From a virus: DNA of 64,000 bases. Both the position numbers and the translations under genes were made by a program. Numbering within the stretch: the stretch's first letter is position 1; each line of letters starts with the position of its first letter. The notes under the pieces are model-generated. The model was not told the origin of the DNA. It saw nothing but the letters and a program-made list of their open reading frames with translations, and did not search any database. This document shows, piece by piece, positions 44,601-52,227 of the stretch. The stretch covers positions 1 through 64,000 of the IMG/VR virus record IMGVR_UViG_3300014050_000012; one strand, 5' to 3'.

Positions 44601-46794
44601 TATCGATGAATATCCTCTTGGCTTTACTTTATATTTTCCACATTCTGGATATATGCTACCAACCTATAAACCGAATCCCAATGACACTCCACGAATAAGA
44701 TCAGCGAATCAAAGTGTTTATAAACCATATCCTGGTACTGGAGCGATGATTTGTCGTAGTTCATTATCTGATAATAATTGTCCAATATATTATACTGGAA
44801 TATATACTTTGCCAACATTTTCTATTACAGGATACGAAATAGCATCAATAAATAATCAAACAAACTTTTATGTGACAGGATCATATGGTTATATACCAGG
44901 ATATCTAAGTGTATGGAAAAATAATACGCTGTTAACTAACAATACAGATTTTACTGCTACTGGAAGTCCATTAATAACTTTGTCTGTTTCTGTTAATCAA
45001 AATGATGAAATTAGATGGAGTGGATTAGCATCTACCGGAACTGGATTAATTATAGATTTTGGCACAGAATCCATTTCTAGTTCGAATGTATACAGTGTAT
45101 TTGATTTTAATTTAACTAATAATAAGAATAATATTTATCAATTAATTAATATTAGTAATGAAGAATTTTTTGATGAAAAAACGCAACAATTCTACTATAA
45201 GTATGGTGGAGAATTATCTAATGTTTGCGATTCTAATCTACTCTTTTCTGGATTATCTCCAATATCTGGACATATACAACTTATGCCATTTGGCGTAGAG
45301 TCTATGAATATGCCAAACAGTTTTAATCTTAAAGGCGTTCCTGCATCAACTATGAACTGTAAAACATGCTTATTGGGTAATGGTGAGTTCGACACGTCTG
45401 GACCTAATCCTATACTTATTGGTAAAATGAGACCATCTATGATGTTAAATATTACAGGAAATATATATCCATTACAAGAATACGATTCAACAAATACTTG
45501 TATATCCAATAATTATTATATGGGTGGCGGCGTACAAAATCTGACCCTAATAAGCGGCGTATCTATAAGCTTACTACCAGGATTTTCTAGTGGAGAAATA
45601 GAGGAAATTTGCTATAAAAATTGTTATGAAAGTGGTGTTTCGTATCTTAGTGGCATAGTGGTACCAACTCCAGTAATAGAAATTACTGACCCGATACCTT
45701 ATGTTCGTAATTCACAAAATGTAGCATATGCCCTAAGATGTTCTTTTGGCGACACTAGTGTAAAAAGAGATAATATACAAAACTATAGAGGGGTAGATAT
45801 CAAATATTATATTAAACATTTAAATAGTGGATTATACTGGAATAATTCAGAAAATAAATTTGTATCTACAAAAACATTTTTTACACAATCTACAACAACG
45901 AATCTATCATTACCACAATCCATACCTTACTCAGCGCCAATTTTAACTAGTGGAGCGACATATGAACTATTTATGGAAAGAGCATCAGATGAATTTCCAA
46001 CTGTAAATATTAATTCTTATCCGTATATGAGTAATGCTATTTATTGGATACATCAGGCAAATGACGGAAATTCCTATCCTGCAACATCATCAACATATCC
46101 TGGATTTATGCCTATTCGATATAATAGTGGTATATTTATTGAGACCGGAGTTCCATTTAGAATACCTGCTCAAATTATAGGTGGTAGTGGATCGTATCAA
46201 CCAACAATAACCGGTTATTTAAGTCTTATTGATAGTAATACGGAAGTCTTGGATATTAATGGATTATCTCATAATCTAGCTGTTAGTACTAGTGGATCTA
46301 TTGTTAATGATGGATTATGGAATATTCAAATTACTGGTAATATTACTGGATTATTAAATTCTTATTTATCAAATTATGACTTACATATAGATATTACAGA
46401 AAATATTTTAGCTCCATTTGGTAAAACTACTAATAATATTATTCCAGTAACCATGCTTAGTCCTTTGTCATTTGCTATAACTAGCGATGGAGGATCCACC
46501 GTTTCTGCGACAATCGGATCAGTATGGAGCATATCTTTTACTGTTACAGGTGGAAATAGGCCACCAAGATATCATACTAATACTACTCAATGGGCAATTG
46601 ATAATGAGCCTATAGTAGAAATTGATGGCGAAATTTGTAATCATATATTTACTAAGTCTTATAATATGTCTAATAATACTTGGTCATATACTGTAACTTC
46701 TGCAAATATAGTTTTGGGCAATGAAATCCATACGATAAAATATATTGATAAAATGGGATATAGTATTTCTCAAGTTATTAACATACAAGTGTAA
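35668..46794 (+). CDS. Giant tail fibre/adhesin (3708 aa)
   Basis: At 11.1 kb this is the largest complete gene in the window. Order of parts: a 40-residue Ile/Thr-rich start; a collagen-like Gly-x-y run (G-D-K-G-D-K-G-D-K-G-D-I-G-P-P-G, residues about 54-71); fibre modules with G-G-T-S/N-N-T-x-F and Y-Y-D-G; two L-L-D-G-Q-H units; an A-L-N-Y-R-S-S-A-G-T-S-N-S-I-A-L-G head-like region; then over 2500 residues of Ser/Asn/Tyr/Gly-rich beta domains. At least three homologous Ig/cadherin-like units (W-x-I/L-S-F-x-V-x-G-G...P-P) occur near residues 2525, 2755 and 3610. No enzyme motif is seen. Likely a long side or tip fibre for host contact. Start lacks a ribosome binding site. Confidence 0.8.
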   Translation: MTIVNILEDSNNPNKYLIISSQDGTSESIVTTNVFVTSTSNNRLDLIEITKIPGDKGDKGDKGDIGPPGQDGLVFTVLPVSSGGTSNTSFITDKVIYYDGTQLVSSDLDINSIQTDIISNINAGNGLSKVQNGDEVTLNTNLGNGLTIVGDNQIGVDTNVVITKSTFDLSNTSFYQGILPIAYGGTNNTFFGLNSLIYYDGSKLATYPIPTGGIVHSGQQINIIAGSGLVGGGDITLPNGSVVIKLQNSDDITVFDDRIELSEIITTGTFTKVNVNSKGRVIGGSNITLNDVVTALGGMPWTSSTDGSGSGMDADLLDGQHGSFYRDAANISGTISTGVLPNIVSPATASKVQFNAKGLIIGTDFLTDTEITDALGYVPFDESGGTIFSNVEILGNLIADSATFDNNTITIGSPTNTNDIRGIRFRYNDVPAKHAVLAYYPAEGLFRISAESPGTSGIILTQEKADSKYVAVTGEQQISGIKTFLDNLNVYSRIIIRNPYPELSPLDIGSNSTLVQFLNADLLDGQHISYYRNAVNLTGILNTGVIIPHIQNRATVTYSNINNPDDGFVEYFPVFHRPSSGHPMVLRSSNVYHTGYNIHMKDSSLSVGFNILDDNISNSLVVGTNNSGSALATNSLAVGSQNIISGENSIALNYRSSAGTSNSIALGRYGETWLDDQISIGGFKNFNVGQDNIPRKDSHGQLSYIPLKYHGEAGGYVNILSFTLPENKTLEYEASLLFTKQINTGVASFNISPGIVKNYGYRDPSRGYAAYKKATMVTHHNVTEVYNNSQERIYNLAVELDNSYDANFKANDLEVTAKPYQYNTLDIQSYGTPIVITPKSDHSSKLKVTRGSSDLEDTYRDNYVIKIEPYNRSPYNTGAPITLGRNINHITECLYYRPSGSTTGIIKFSNHGFSPSCPFEISQYIGTGNIKILARKDSVFDFGLPTIQKTGTTINSFYKENNSNNEIIYRTYIDKNIFGTITGTVSFDIYKTSGVSSSDPLLPPVKLTGSYDWNPIFSGTHSVYETTLSFNFKATSLQLSNKNWSDLDNQKISLSIVKNNSANWTTYGLSNNITAYIHPHLGLLEFDLNATLPLSGPNIYLYTSEPVYPDFYGQPVYFYPGYYINDTTASINIEPYSYINYIYDNFKYIDSNTLGFEQKQLCYTTGTDMILISYPSILKHRTNLIADENEPLFLQIGDSIKINNTNDTITNIYIDNSGQKHYSVSNSYSANTGYVYLTSSISGVGFSSQRSFNSITGSYTFSRSSNSDYSSTLEGQTFAPLISLPIPGCVINEPPFYSPNCLYSVPTGYNFTFTFNSGLYPNGQDYLSSNVWSSFSSNALIVSSSIILSSGQNYVDLPPLLVPNGFLNSTGVNVAKYSSSIFDFRLNNLRMSDSTYKIRYSGYDPNNNTGINSTFNGLPAILISGDYNRFYFDTASTGNEIFAYKFLTILDSNNQHYISNTFRSQINNTNPTIDNYGNKLIRCSDWGLLSDSRWTGEVECNNFNLDFSVSLPLDLNNNFIENFTQNTSTTGTFIIASGTGLILPADTGTWTAYGLSGINNIYGDIVLYLKCRENYNYTNFSGVLSTGQLAQQSIYNRGFTVTEIYPEIDCNIYSANGTNTGIFSISLSNKQNYHTLTVNYPDTYLDYFRLLQSSNTIDIHNNLNLSFALLNGSNTTIVSGIFLPNTQCNKHIINKPFSKIYNVNSNTFNIAVVSGYIPSGLPSSGPIILTIPKIYDLVPSDQMPSYHTESRGVFDFSSSNAILSNGIYTIEKLDDYNIYLYDFPRSFVTGADSGESTIRYNNIGFNITDDKFSLWGKNFAGDTILHPWRDVPTFVSDSPGICESGKLCIRFSGIPNYFQEKDNFWVDIIPDIYPQSTGLVYATGYYVTGLSGINDSTVYIRCTGASSLGVVLGMNIYSTNNWTPNNSYISSLVSGQVIKLNTNITSASPGIYTNIHSNSFAYPYLFAFNKETSSQNAETDILREAWRTFISGAYSIHRDEVAPTVVSILTKIPPFYYNANHPYYSAWNSSQATRGVNVWKNTGSTGISMMITGVENIQTDKNPNYGYRFVNTSPSISFQPSITGYGTSGNIANTGNNSKFRFALDELNKYLCVTSISGIHRPTLSSGLLGANVNFLSASDWTMNSSKTENTNLLVKDIDNFTLLGIDTISLNNTHNVIYNSGNNIFIASGLPQNSGLKFRFGLCGGASIPSLPPEIQVFGINSNFNYTTKHVYGLPTGDQGLSSYSNLITPYSNVWYIDLYVNELNNIPSFSYSFKDILYNKVTGIIYNNNQAANHYYINNFTTTTYSNGTLPWVASFDLENVSSGTNIGISGGSGNNVLILSSGLVYNPYISKWQGYIFGSGTGINTTYSNLPVGITGAINLVHTGNLLVTGVNAAYSPRISNLLDTIKFRNTGLDPIVLYFNYQKAIGEIDSPSIQLSNYPSGATISTNKISDINLNAFAQATNKELWKITIGNIGATGYTLNGVASLSPYIDNFSSKIISYDLFGISNVLSPDPINLTNTNWLIQLSVDGGGGPNYPPNIQLFNTPSVYQTGTLAYDYTNSQWDISLIGKIDDLQRYNIATGLYNIQIYGRDTTGYATSSTSFTYLCNPEILNLRKWYAVKDKSYLINYEVNNCCRNEYNVNSNTFITDPNLPTSETLLYKKYNPLINTYELRYLGDAPVDKWGARLEISNIDTEYAYDAVNANTFTIDVKGLDSDVISVVGLLKLKELETINSDYPPIDIINVNPEEDKTKALTQGDNWSLSFNVVGGLSNINFPPTILLSGLPSVCSGYFPDIEPNGPPCLSSFSFNNSTLRWTFNFAGQSNCTTGLYNISIKAFDSTGEDTAYTNLFFEPLPIPGPSVVSKLTSNSLFPNCLPFSGDIHVISPRRGSPCPYITGIKGWELIGSLPNGLALVSNELAGLSAPHYVGTGIVSITGTATQFAPDNVYPAFIIRATGFNDKTAQTVITLNSAGIVPIDEYPLGFTLYFPHSGYMLPTYKPNPNDTPRIRSANQSVYKPYPGTGAMICRSSLSDNNCPIYYTGIYTLPTFSITGYEIASINNQTNFYVTGSYGYIPGYLSVWKNNTLLTNNTDFTATGSPLITLSVSVNQNDEIRWSGLASTGTGLIIDFGTESISSSNVYSVFDFNLTNNKNNIYQLINISNEEFFDEKTQQFYYKYGGELSNVCDSNLLFSGLSPISGHIQLMPFGVESMNMPNSFNLKGVPASTMNCKTCLLGNGEFDTSGPNPILIGKMRPSMMLNITGNIYPLQEYDSTNTCISNNYYMGGGVQNLTLISGVSISLLPGFSSGEIEEICYKNCYESGVSYLSGIVVPTPVIEITDPIPYVRNSQNVAYALRCSFGDTSVKRDNIQNYRGVDIKYYIKHLNSGLYWNNSENKFVSTKTFFTQSTTTNLSLPQSIPYSAPILTSGATYELFMERASDEFPTVNINSYPYMSNAIYWIHQANDGNSYPATSSTYPGFMPIRYNSGIFIETGVPFRIPAQIIGGSGSYQPTITGYLSLIDSNTEVLDINGLSHNLAVSTSGSIVNDGLWNIQITGNITGLLNSYLSNYDLHIDITENILAPFGKTTNNIIPVTMLSPLSFAITSDGGSTVSATIGSVWSISFTVTGGNRPPRYHTNTTQWAIDNEPIVEIDGEICNHIFTKSYNMSNNTWSYTVTSANIVLGNEIHTIKYIDKMGYSISQVINIQV

Positions 46795-46796
46795 TT

Positions 46797-47459
46797 ATGG
46801 CTACAATTTTACCAACAGCACAACCCAATCATATTGTTAGCGTATTATCCTATAATCCTGTCGATACGGGAGTATTAATGGGAGTAGATCTTACTATAAG
46901 AGACTTATTGGGTAGTCAAGTATCTATTATAGAAACCACAAGAGGCTTGCAAGGATATACGGGACCAAGAGGTAGCGGATTTAGATATTTTACAGATAGC
47001 GATAATCCATTATCCTTTATTGAAGCAAGTGGAACATCTGATACTTTATTTATTAATTCTTCTGGTAATACTCAGATATTTTTTGATAATACTACAAAAA
47101 CACTTACAATAGGATCAACCCCGCTAGATACTGGTAATATCCCATTTTCCATAGATGTTGGCGGAACGAATAATACAACTTATGATACCAATTATTTAAT
47201 TTATTATGATGGCAACAAATTAACCAGCTCAACAGTAGACGAAACGATGATATCGAATTTTATGTCTACTGGAACAAGTTTGAAAATTGGTGACGGTACG
47301 AATGTTGTTATTTCTTACAATATGAAAGATAAGCTTAATATTGTCAGCTCAAGTGGTATTGAAATTATATATGATGATATTACTAATACTATTTCTATAG
47401 GCTCTAGCGGAACCAAAAAAACAATGTCTCCGTTAGTTTCTTCATTAATTTTCGGATAG
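46797..47459 (+). CDS. Short collagen-like fibre protein (220 aa)
   Basis: A compact version of the start of the giant fibre: an I-I-E-T-T-R-G-L-Q-G-Y-T-G-P-R-G-S-G collagen-like patch near residue 48, then V-G-G-T-N-N-T-T-Y and L-I-Y-Y-D-G-N-K-L as in the giant fibre (G-G-T-N-N-T-F-F, L-I-Y-Y-D-G-S-K-L), then a beta-helical end. It may trimerise on its own or supply an accessory tip. Begins two bases after the giant fibre stop. Confidence 0.65.
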   Translation: MATILPTAQPNHIVSVLSYNPVDTGVLMGVDLTIRDLLGSQVSIIETTRGLQGYTGPRGSGFRYFTDSDNPLSFIEASGTSDTLFINSSGNTQIFFDNTTKTLTIGSTPLDTGNIPFSIDVGGTNNTTYDTNYLIYYDGNKLTSSTVDETMISNFMSTGTSLKIGDGTNVVISYNMKDKLNIVSSSGIEIIYDDITNTISIGSSGTKKTMSPLVSSLIFG

Positions 47460-47468
47460 GAGATACTT

Positions 47469-47828
47469 ATGGCAGATCCAAATATTGTTGATACTACAAT
47501 TGTTAAAGGTAAAACCGCTGTAATAGCTAATATAGCAACAACAGGTACCACATTATTAACTAATACCACAAGTAATTCTGTATATAAAATTGGAACATTA
47601 ATTATTAGTAATATTGATGGCGTTGCTCCATATGATGTGAGCGTGAGTTTTGTGCGTAGTACTACTCCTTATAAACTTATTAGTACCGTATCTATTCCTC
47701 AAGATTCTAGTTTAGTAGTTATAAGTCGAGACACTAGTATATATTTACAAGAAAATGATACGCTACAAGCAACAGCAAGTTCTGGAAATGTACTACAAGC
47801 TATTTGTAGTTATGAGGAAATTTTATGA
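47469..47828 (+). CDS. Small beta-rich structural protein (119 aa)
   Basis: Good AGGAG site. The sequence alternates beta strands and turns (T-I-V-K-G-K-T-A-V, Y-K-I-G-T-L-I-I-S-N-I-D-G, L-V-V-I-S-R-D-T-S-I-Y-L-Q-E-N-D) and ends in C-S-Y-E-E-I. Small proteins of this pattern lie near fibre genes in many environmental phages and may be capsid or fibre decorations. Overlaps the next gene by four bases. Confidence 0.55.
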   Translation: MADPNIVDTTIVKGKTAVIANIATTGTTLLTNTTSNSVYKIGTLIISNIDGVAPYDVSVSFVRSTTPYKLISTVSIPQDSSLVVISRDTSIYLQENDTLQATASSGNVLQAICSYEEIL

Positions 47829-48847
47829 GATATACTAATGGTGGCTATATTGGCACCGGAATACTCCCACTATCATCTGGAGAATTTGATGGTATTTGGA
47901 GATATTATACTGATGTTACGAGAAATATTCGTAATAATAAATGGTGTGTAAGTACTGTTCCAGCCAATGCTAGAGTATCACCGTCTAGTGTTGTTGAAAC
48001 TACCGGAACTTTAATCACTTTAAATTGTTTGTATGATGATGATCCTTATGGTTTTATAGAATCTTTTCAGTGGCAAATATCTTCTAATAATATTACTTGG
48101 TCTAATATTTCTGGCGCTATTTCTGGTTCTTATATTTTTACTATGACATCTGGTAACAATAACACATATTATAGATGTAAAATAGATAGAGCTTTTAAAA
48201 ATGTTTTTAGCGTTTCGTCTTCAATATCTGTTGGTTTGAATACTATCACAATTAGTGATCATCCAGATGATACGACTGTATATGCCGGAGAACAAACTAC
48301 ATTTTATGTAATAGCAAGCGTAGATGGTGGAGCAACTATTAATTATCAGTGGCAAGTATCAACTAATGGTGGATCATCATGGTCTAATGCTCCGGGATCT
48401 TCTACTTCAGCATCATACAGCGTCACTCCTCCGTATAGTAGTAATGGATACTTATATCGATGTTATTTAACCGCTGCTGGCGCCACACCAGCAACATCAA
48501 ATTCTGCAACATTAACAGTAAACGATAATTCTATTTATATTTATTATCAGCCAAGTCCAGGATATTGCTTATATTCTAGTCCTGTATTTTTCTATATTAG
48601 TGCATATATTTACTATGGATCTCCACTATCTTATCAGTGGTATAAATCGTCTTCACAAGGTGGTCCATTTACGGCCATTACGAACGATTCTGGGTTTAGT
48701 GGTGGGGATACTAGTTCTCTAACTATAGATTGTACTCAACAAACCAGTAATCTATATATTAAGTGTAAGGTGTATTGGAGTATAATAGAACAATATAGCG
48801 ATACTGTTCTTTACGACGCTACCGTATACACGCCTCCGCCGCCATAA
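47825..48847 (+). CDS. Ig-like domain surface protein (340 aa)
   Basis: Three consecutive immunoglobulin-like domains are marked by W-Q-I/V-S-x-N and Y-x-C motifs: about residues 55-135 (F-Q-W-Q-I-S, Y-Y-R-C-K-I), 140-235 (Y-Q-W-Q-V-S-T-N-G-G, Y-L-Y-R-C-Y-L) and 240-330 (Y-Q-W-Y-K, Y-I-K-C-K-V). Ig-like domains on virions are known to bind host surface or mucus carbohydrates. A Pro-rich tail P-P-P-P ends the protein. Confidence 0.75.
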   Translation: MRYTNGGYIGTGILPLSSGEFDGIWRYYTDVTRNIRNNKWCVSTVPANARVSPSSVVETTGTLITLNCLYDDDPYGFIESFQWQISSNNITWSNISGAISGSYIFTMTSGNNNTYYRCKIDRAFKNVFSVSSSISVGLNTITISDHPDDTTVYAGEQTTFYVIASVDGGATINYQWQVSTNGGSSWSNAPGSSTSASYSVTPPYSSNGYLYRCYLTAAGATPATSNSATLTVNDNSIYIYYQPSPGYCLYSSPVFFYISAYIYYGSPLSYQWYKSSSQGGPFTAITNDSGFSGGDTSSLTIDCTQQTSNLYIKCKVYWSIIEQYSDTVLYDATVYTPPPP

Positions 48848-48862
48848 ACTAGCGAGAATACC

Positions 48863-49396
48863 ATGAATATATTTGATAGTGTGTTAACGCCACAATATAA
48901 ACAAGTTTATAAAGATGCTATTGATAGTTTAATATCATCTAACGGTTTGGGTACTCAGTGTAAATTATCATATAACAGTAATATAACATCAGCTACAGAT
49001 TGTAATAATTGTTTAATAGATCCTATATATAAAAAATCTATGGGCAAATATAATGGTTCTGGACCAAGAAGTTTTCCAGAAGGAGCCGTTTGTCCAGTGT
49101 GTAATGGGGCTGGATTTTTGGTTGTAAATAATAGTGAAACCATATATATGGCCGTACTAGTATCTGAAAAAAACTGGATAAATATAGGTCTTGATCCTGT
49201 TAAAATACCCCAAGGATCTTTACAAACTATTAGCAAGGCTGATACATTTAATAAAATTATGAATAGTTATTCTATGGCCATATCTGATCAAAATGGTACA
49301 AATAATAATTTATTATATGAAAGAGATAGTGATCCAACATATGTTGGTTTTGGTAATAATGATTATATCATTACAATGTGGAAAAGAATAATATGA
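48863..49396 (+). CDS. Neck/head-closure-like protein with zinc motif (177 aa)
   Basis: C-N-N-C near residue 51 and C-P-V-C-N-G-A-G-F near residue 80 form a C-x2-C...C-x2-C site, probably a zinc ribbon, joined by Y-x-G-S-G-P-R-S-F-P-E-G. The first gene of the neck and tail block, ahead of tail completion and tail tube genes, so a head-closure role is likely but inferred from position. Confidence 0.55.
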   Translation: MNIFDSVLTPQYKQVYKDAIDSLISSNGLGTQCKLSYNSNITSATDCNNCLIDPIYKKSMGKYNGSGPRSFPEGAVCPVCNGAGFLVVNNSETIYMAVLVSEKNWINIGLDPVKIPQGSLQTISKADTFNKIMNSYSMAISDQNGTNNNLLYERDSDPTYVGFGNNDYIITMWKRII

Positions 49397-50028
49397 AATA
49401 TCATATTAATTTAGTAGAGTCTGATTCTACAATTAATAAATTAATTTTACAAAATTTATTGCCTTTAGTTAATAAGAAATTAGATGGTGCTATTACTCAA
49501 ATTATTCGTCTTATTAATCTTGGATTAGAAAACTCTATACGAAACCAAAATGAATACGGCTCTTTAACTATGCCAAATGGTAAACTAAGAGCTGAATTTG
49601 GTATAAGCGATATTGGCTTAGTTGATGGTGCAATTAATGCTATTCTGGATAGTGTGTATGTACAAAGAAAGCCATTGAGAGCTTCTAAAAATGGATTAGT
49701 TGGTGGTTTTTTACTAGGATTTATGCCCAATAATGTGCTTTTGAGCGTAGCGGATCAGTTTAGTGTAATTACTGAAAAGGGACAGTCATTACCGTGGTTA
49801 AAATGGCTATTATTTGAAGGAACATCTTCGATAGTAAAAGACTATGATGTAAAATTTGGACCCAACACAAAATCACGAACTGGCGAAGCTATTATGGTAC
49901 AAACTAACAGATCATGGAGAGTGCCACCAGAATTTGCTGGAACAATAGCTGATAATTGGTTTACTAGAGCTATTGATAGTATTGATGATAGTATAGAGAC
50001 TATTATAATAAAATCTATGAAAGAATAA
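49393..50028 (+). CDS. Neck/tail-completion-like protein (211 aa)
   Basis: Start ATG 49393 overlaps the upstream stop (ATGA); a GTG at 49378 in frame is less likely. A helical N-terminal half is followed by R-T-G-E-A-I-M and W-R-V-P-P-E-F-A-G-T-I-A-D-N-W-F near the end, a pattern like HK97 gp10-type and other neck proteins. It lies between the zinc-motif protein and a second completion-like protein. Tentative. Confidence 0.5.
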   Translation: MKYHINLVESDSTINKLILQNLLPLVNKKLDGAITQIIRLINLGLENSIRNQNEYGSLTMPNGKLRAEFGISDIGLVDGAINAILDSVYVQRKPLRASKNGLVGGFLLGFMPNNVLLSVADQFSVITEKGQSLPWLKWLLFEGTSSIVKDYDVKFGPNTKSRTGEAIMVQTNRSWRVPPEFAGTIADNWFTRAIDSIDDSIETIIIKSMKE

Positions 50029-50030
50029 TT

Positions 50031-50957
50031 ATGTCTGATTGTGGCTTCGGTAATACATTTGATAAAATAGATAGTTTTAACGAATATTCCTTAATGGCAC
50101 AAACAGAGGAAAATCTTAAAGCTTATCTAGATTGGGGATTTTTAAACCTGGGTGGTTTTGTTAATTGTACAGGACTAGATACCAATCTTTATCAATCTCA
50201 AGATACTAAAGCAATACATTATGAAACTCCCCAGTATGCTACTGGCAGAGCATGGAGAACACTACATAAATCTTGGGTTTATGAAAGTGGTATTAATTAT
50301 GATGGAAATATTCCAGTATCAATAAGCGGAGTTAAGGTCAATAATACCTTTTTACCTGCACCAACAGGTAGTGGAAATTATGCATATAAATTAGACTATA
50401 ATAATGGACAAATTATTTTTAATAAACCTATACCCACAGGATCACGAGTTAATATTGATCATTCATACAAAAAATGCCAAGTCTACAAAAGTAGCAGCTG
50501 CAATTGGTGGTCAGAGTTTAAAAATGCCATATATTCTAATTTGCCAAATGAATACTCTTTGCAAACTCCAGCTATTGTTATAGAACCCATAAATACGGCC
50601 ACAATGATTCCGTATCAAATTGGAGATAGATCATTTTTTATTAATCAAGATTTTTTACTTTATATTTTTTCTGACTCTGCTGTTGAAAGAAATAATTTAG
50701 CCGATATAATTAGATTACAAAAAGAAAAAACTATTTTTTCATATGATATTAATAAAGTTATAAAAGATAATGTGTATATATTAACGTACAATGGAGAACT
50801 TAATCCTAGTGGTTTGGCTTATCAATCTTTGATAACTAATAATTCCTATAAATATAAAAATATTTTTCTATACAACGTGAATTTAATGGGATTAGAAAGC
50901 TATAGCAAAAAATTATTTTGGTGTATTCTTAGATTAACCACACAAACAATACATTAA
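50031..50957 (+). CDS. Tail-completion or tail-terminator-like protein (308 aa)
   Basis: Lies directly before the major tail protein, the usual place of tail completion or terminator genes. The sequence has a mixed alpha/beta start (Y-L-D-W-G-F-L-N-L-G-G-F), an I-S-G-V-K-V-N-N-T beta region with D-Y-N-N-G-Q-I-I-F-N-K-P, and a longer C-terminal domain. The Y-x-N-G-Q-I-x-F-x-x-P phrase recurs in phage neck or baseplate proteins. Not firmly recognised. Confidence 0.5.
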   Translation: MSDCGFGNTFDKIDSFNEYSLMAQTEENLKAYLDWGFLNLGGFVNCTGLDTNLYQSQDTKAIHYETPQYATGRAWRTLHKSWVYESGINYDGNIPVSISGVKVNNTFLPAPTGSGNYAYKLDYNNGQIIFNKPIPTGSRVNIDHSYKKCQVYKSSSCNWWSEFKNAIYSNLPNEYSLQTPAIVIEPINTATMIPYQIGDRSFFINQDFLLYIFSDSAVERNNLADIIRLQKEKTIFSYDINKVIKDNVYILTYNGELNPSGLAYQSLITNNSYKYKNIFLYNVNLMGLESYSKKLFWCILRLTTQTIH

Positions 50958-50970
50958 AGGGAGAATCCTC

Positions 50971-52074
50971 ATGGCCAATTCCAGAATTTATTATGCTGTT
51001 CAATCCGTAAGACTTCGTGGCCCATCTGGTACAGAGGTTACGCCAATAAATACCGACTGGGATCGCGTTAGAGGCTTACAAACAGTAGGTATTAATACCA
51101 ATTTTAACCTTGAACCAATTTATCAAATGGGTCAGTTAGAGTTGTATGATAATTTCGAAGAAGTGCCTGATGTTGAAGTTACTCTAAACAAAGTACTTGA
51201 CGGTTTTCCTTTAATCTATGGTATGGCCCAAGGTACTGGTACTCTTAATGAAATTGCTAACAATAGATGTGGTGTGCAACTTGGTATATTTAAAGATTCT
51301 GCTGCTGCTGCTACTGGAACCACAGAACAGCTATTACAAATCGAACCCGCATATGTATCAACAGCCACATATACTTTTAGCACAGATGGCAATTTCACAG
51401 AAGATGTTACTCTTGTTGCTAATGATAAAGAATGGCTAACAACTCAAGCAGATTTTGGTTCCTATGGCGATAATGATACATTCTGGACAACTAGTCCAAC
51501 AGGGTTTGGTATTGCTCGTAGACAACAATTTAATCTTGGCGCAAGCATTTTACCAAATAGCGGAAATAATGCTGGCCCTCTAGTCCGCTATACAAATGGC
51601 GGTATTGCTCCGGGTTCTCGCATTACTAGCTTAACTATAACAGCTAATCTTAATCGCGAAGAAATCAGAGAACTTGGCCAAAGACGACCATTTATTCGCT
51701 ATATTAATTTCCCAGTTGAAATTACTTGCGAAATTGAAGTTACTGCTGCTAGTGGAGACCTTGTGGGCGTTAATAATACTAATGCGGCTTGTGCTAATCC
51801 CAAAGCTCTAGAAAATAAACAAATTAAAGTTGTATTATGCGACGGCACAACTTTTGATCTTGGCACCAAGAATAAACTTACCACAGTAAACTATCAAGGT
51901 GGTGATACTGGTGGTGGTAATGCTACTGTTACATATAGTTACCAGAACTTTAATGACTTTACATTTATTCAAGGTACTGGATATGATGGTAGTACTGCCA
52001 TTTCCAATAAGATTTGGGAAAGTATGGGTGGTGGTCAAGACTTTAATTTTAATGATGGTAGTAATCCAGGTTAG
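50971..52074 (+). CDS. Major tail (tube) protein (367 aa)
   Basis: Forms the tail tube. Evidence: GGGAG site and biased codons like the capsid gene, position between neck genes and tape measure, and sequence pattern V-R-G-L-Q-T-V-G-I-N-T-N-F-N-L-E-P-I-Y-Q, L-D-G-F-P-L-I-Y-G-M, and repeated beta hairpins ending in Y-S-Y-Q-N-F-N-D-F. No sheath protein is seen beside it, which argues for a non-contractile tail. Length is at the upper end for siphophage tube proteins, so an added surface domain (about residues 110-300) is likely. Confidence 0.75.
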   Translation: MANSRIYYAVQSVRLRGPSGTEVTPINTDWDRVRGLQTVGINTNFNLEPIYQMGQLELYDNFEEVPDVEVTLNKVLDGFPLIYGMAQGTGTLNEIANNRCGVQLGIFKDSAAAATGTTEQLLQIEPAYVSTATYTFSTDGNFTEDVTLVANDKEWLTTQADFGSYGDNDTFWTTSPTGFGIARRQQFNLGASILPNSGNNAGPLVRYTNGGIAPGSRITSLTITANLNREEIRELGQRRPFIRYINFPVEITCEIEVTAASGDLVGVNNTNAACANPKALENKQIKVVLCDGTTFDLGTKNKLTTVNYQGGDTGGGNATVTYSYQNFNDFTFIQGTGYDGSTAISNKIWESMGGGQDFNFNDGSNPG

Positions 52075-52098
52075 TAAATACTAAGGATTCAAATAGGG

Positions 52099-52227
52099 AT
52101 GGATGATATATTTATACTTATAGGTAAATTATATTTGGAATTGTATCAAGCTCAAAAGCTGATCGAGATACAAAACCAAAAAATACAATCACTATCTAAC
52201 GGCACTTCTGTTTCTAGCAATGATTAG
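52099..52227 (+). CDS. Short coiled-coil protein (42 aa)
   Basis: ATG 52099 follows an AAGGA stretch about 10 bases upstream and overlaps the next gene by eight bases. The product is one amphipathic helix (I-L-I-G-K-L-Y-L-E-L-Y-Q-A-Q-K-L-I-E-I-Q-N-Q) that could pair as a coiled coil. Very small helical proteins between tube and tape measure genes occur in other phages, but the role is unknown. Confidence 0.55.
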   Translation: MDDIFILIGKLYLELYQAQKLIEIQNQKIQSLSNGTSVSSND

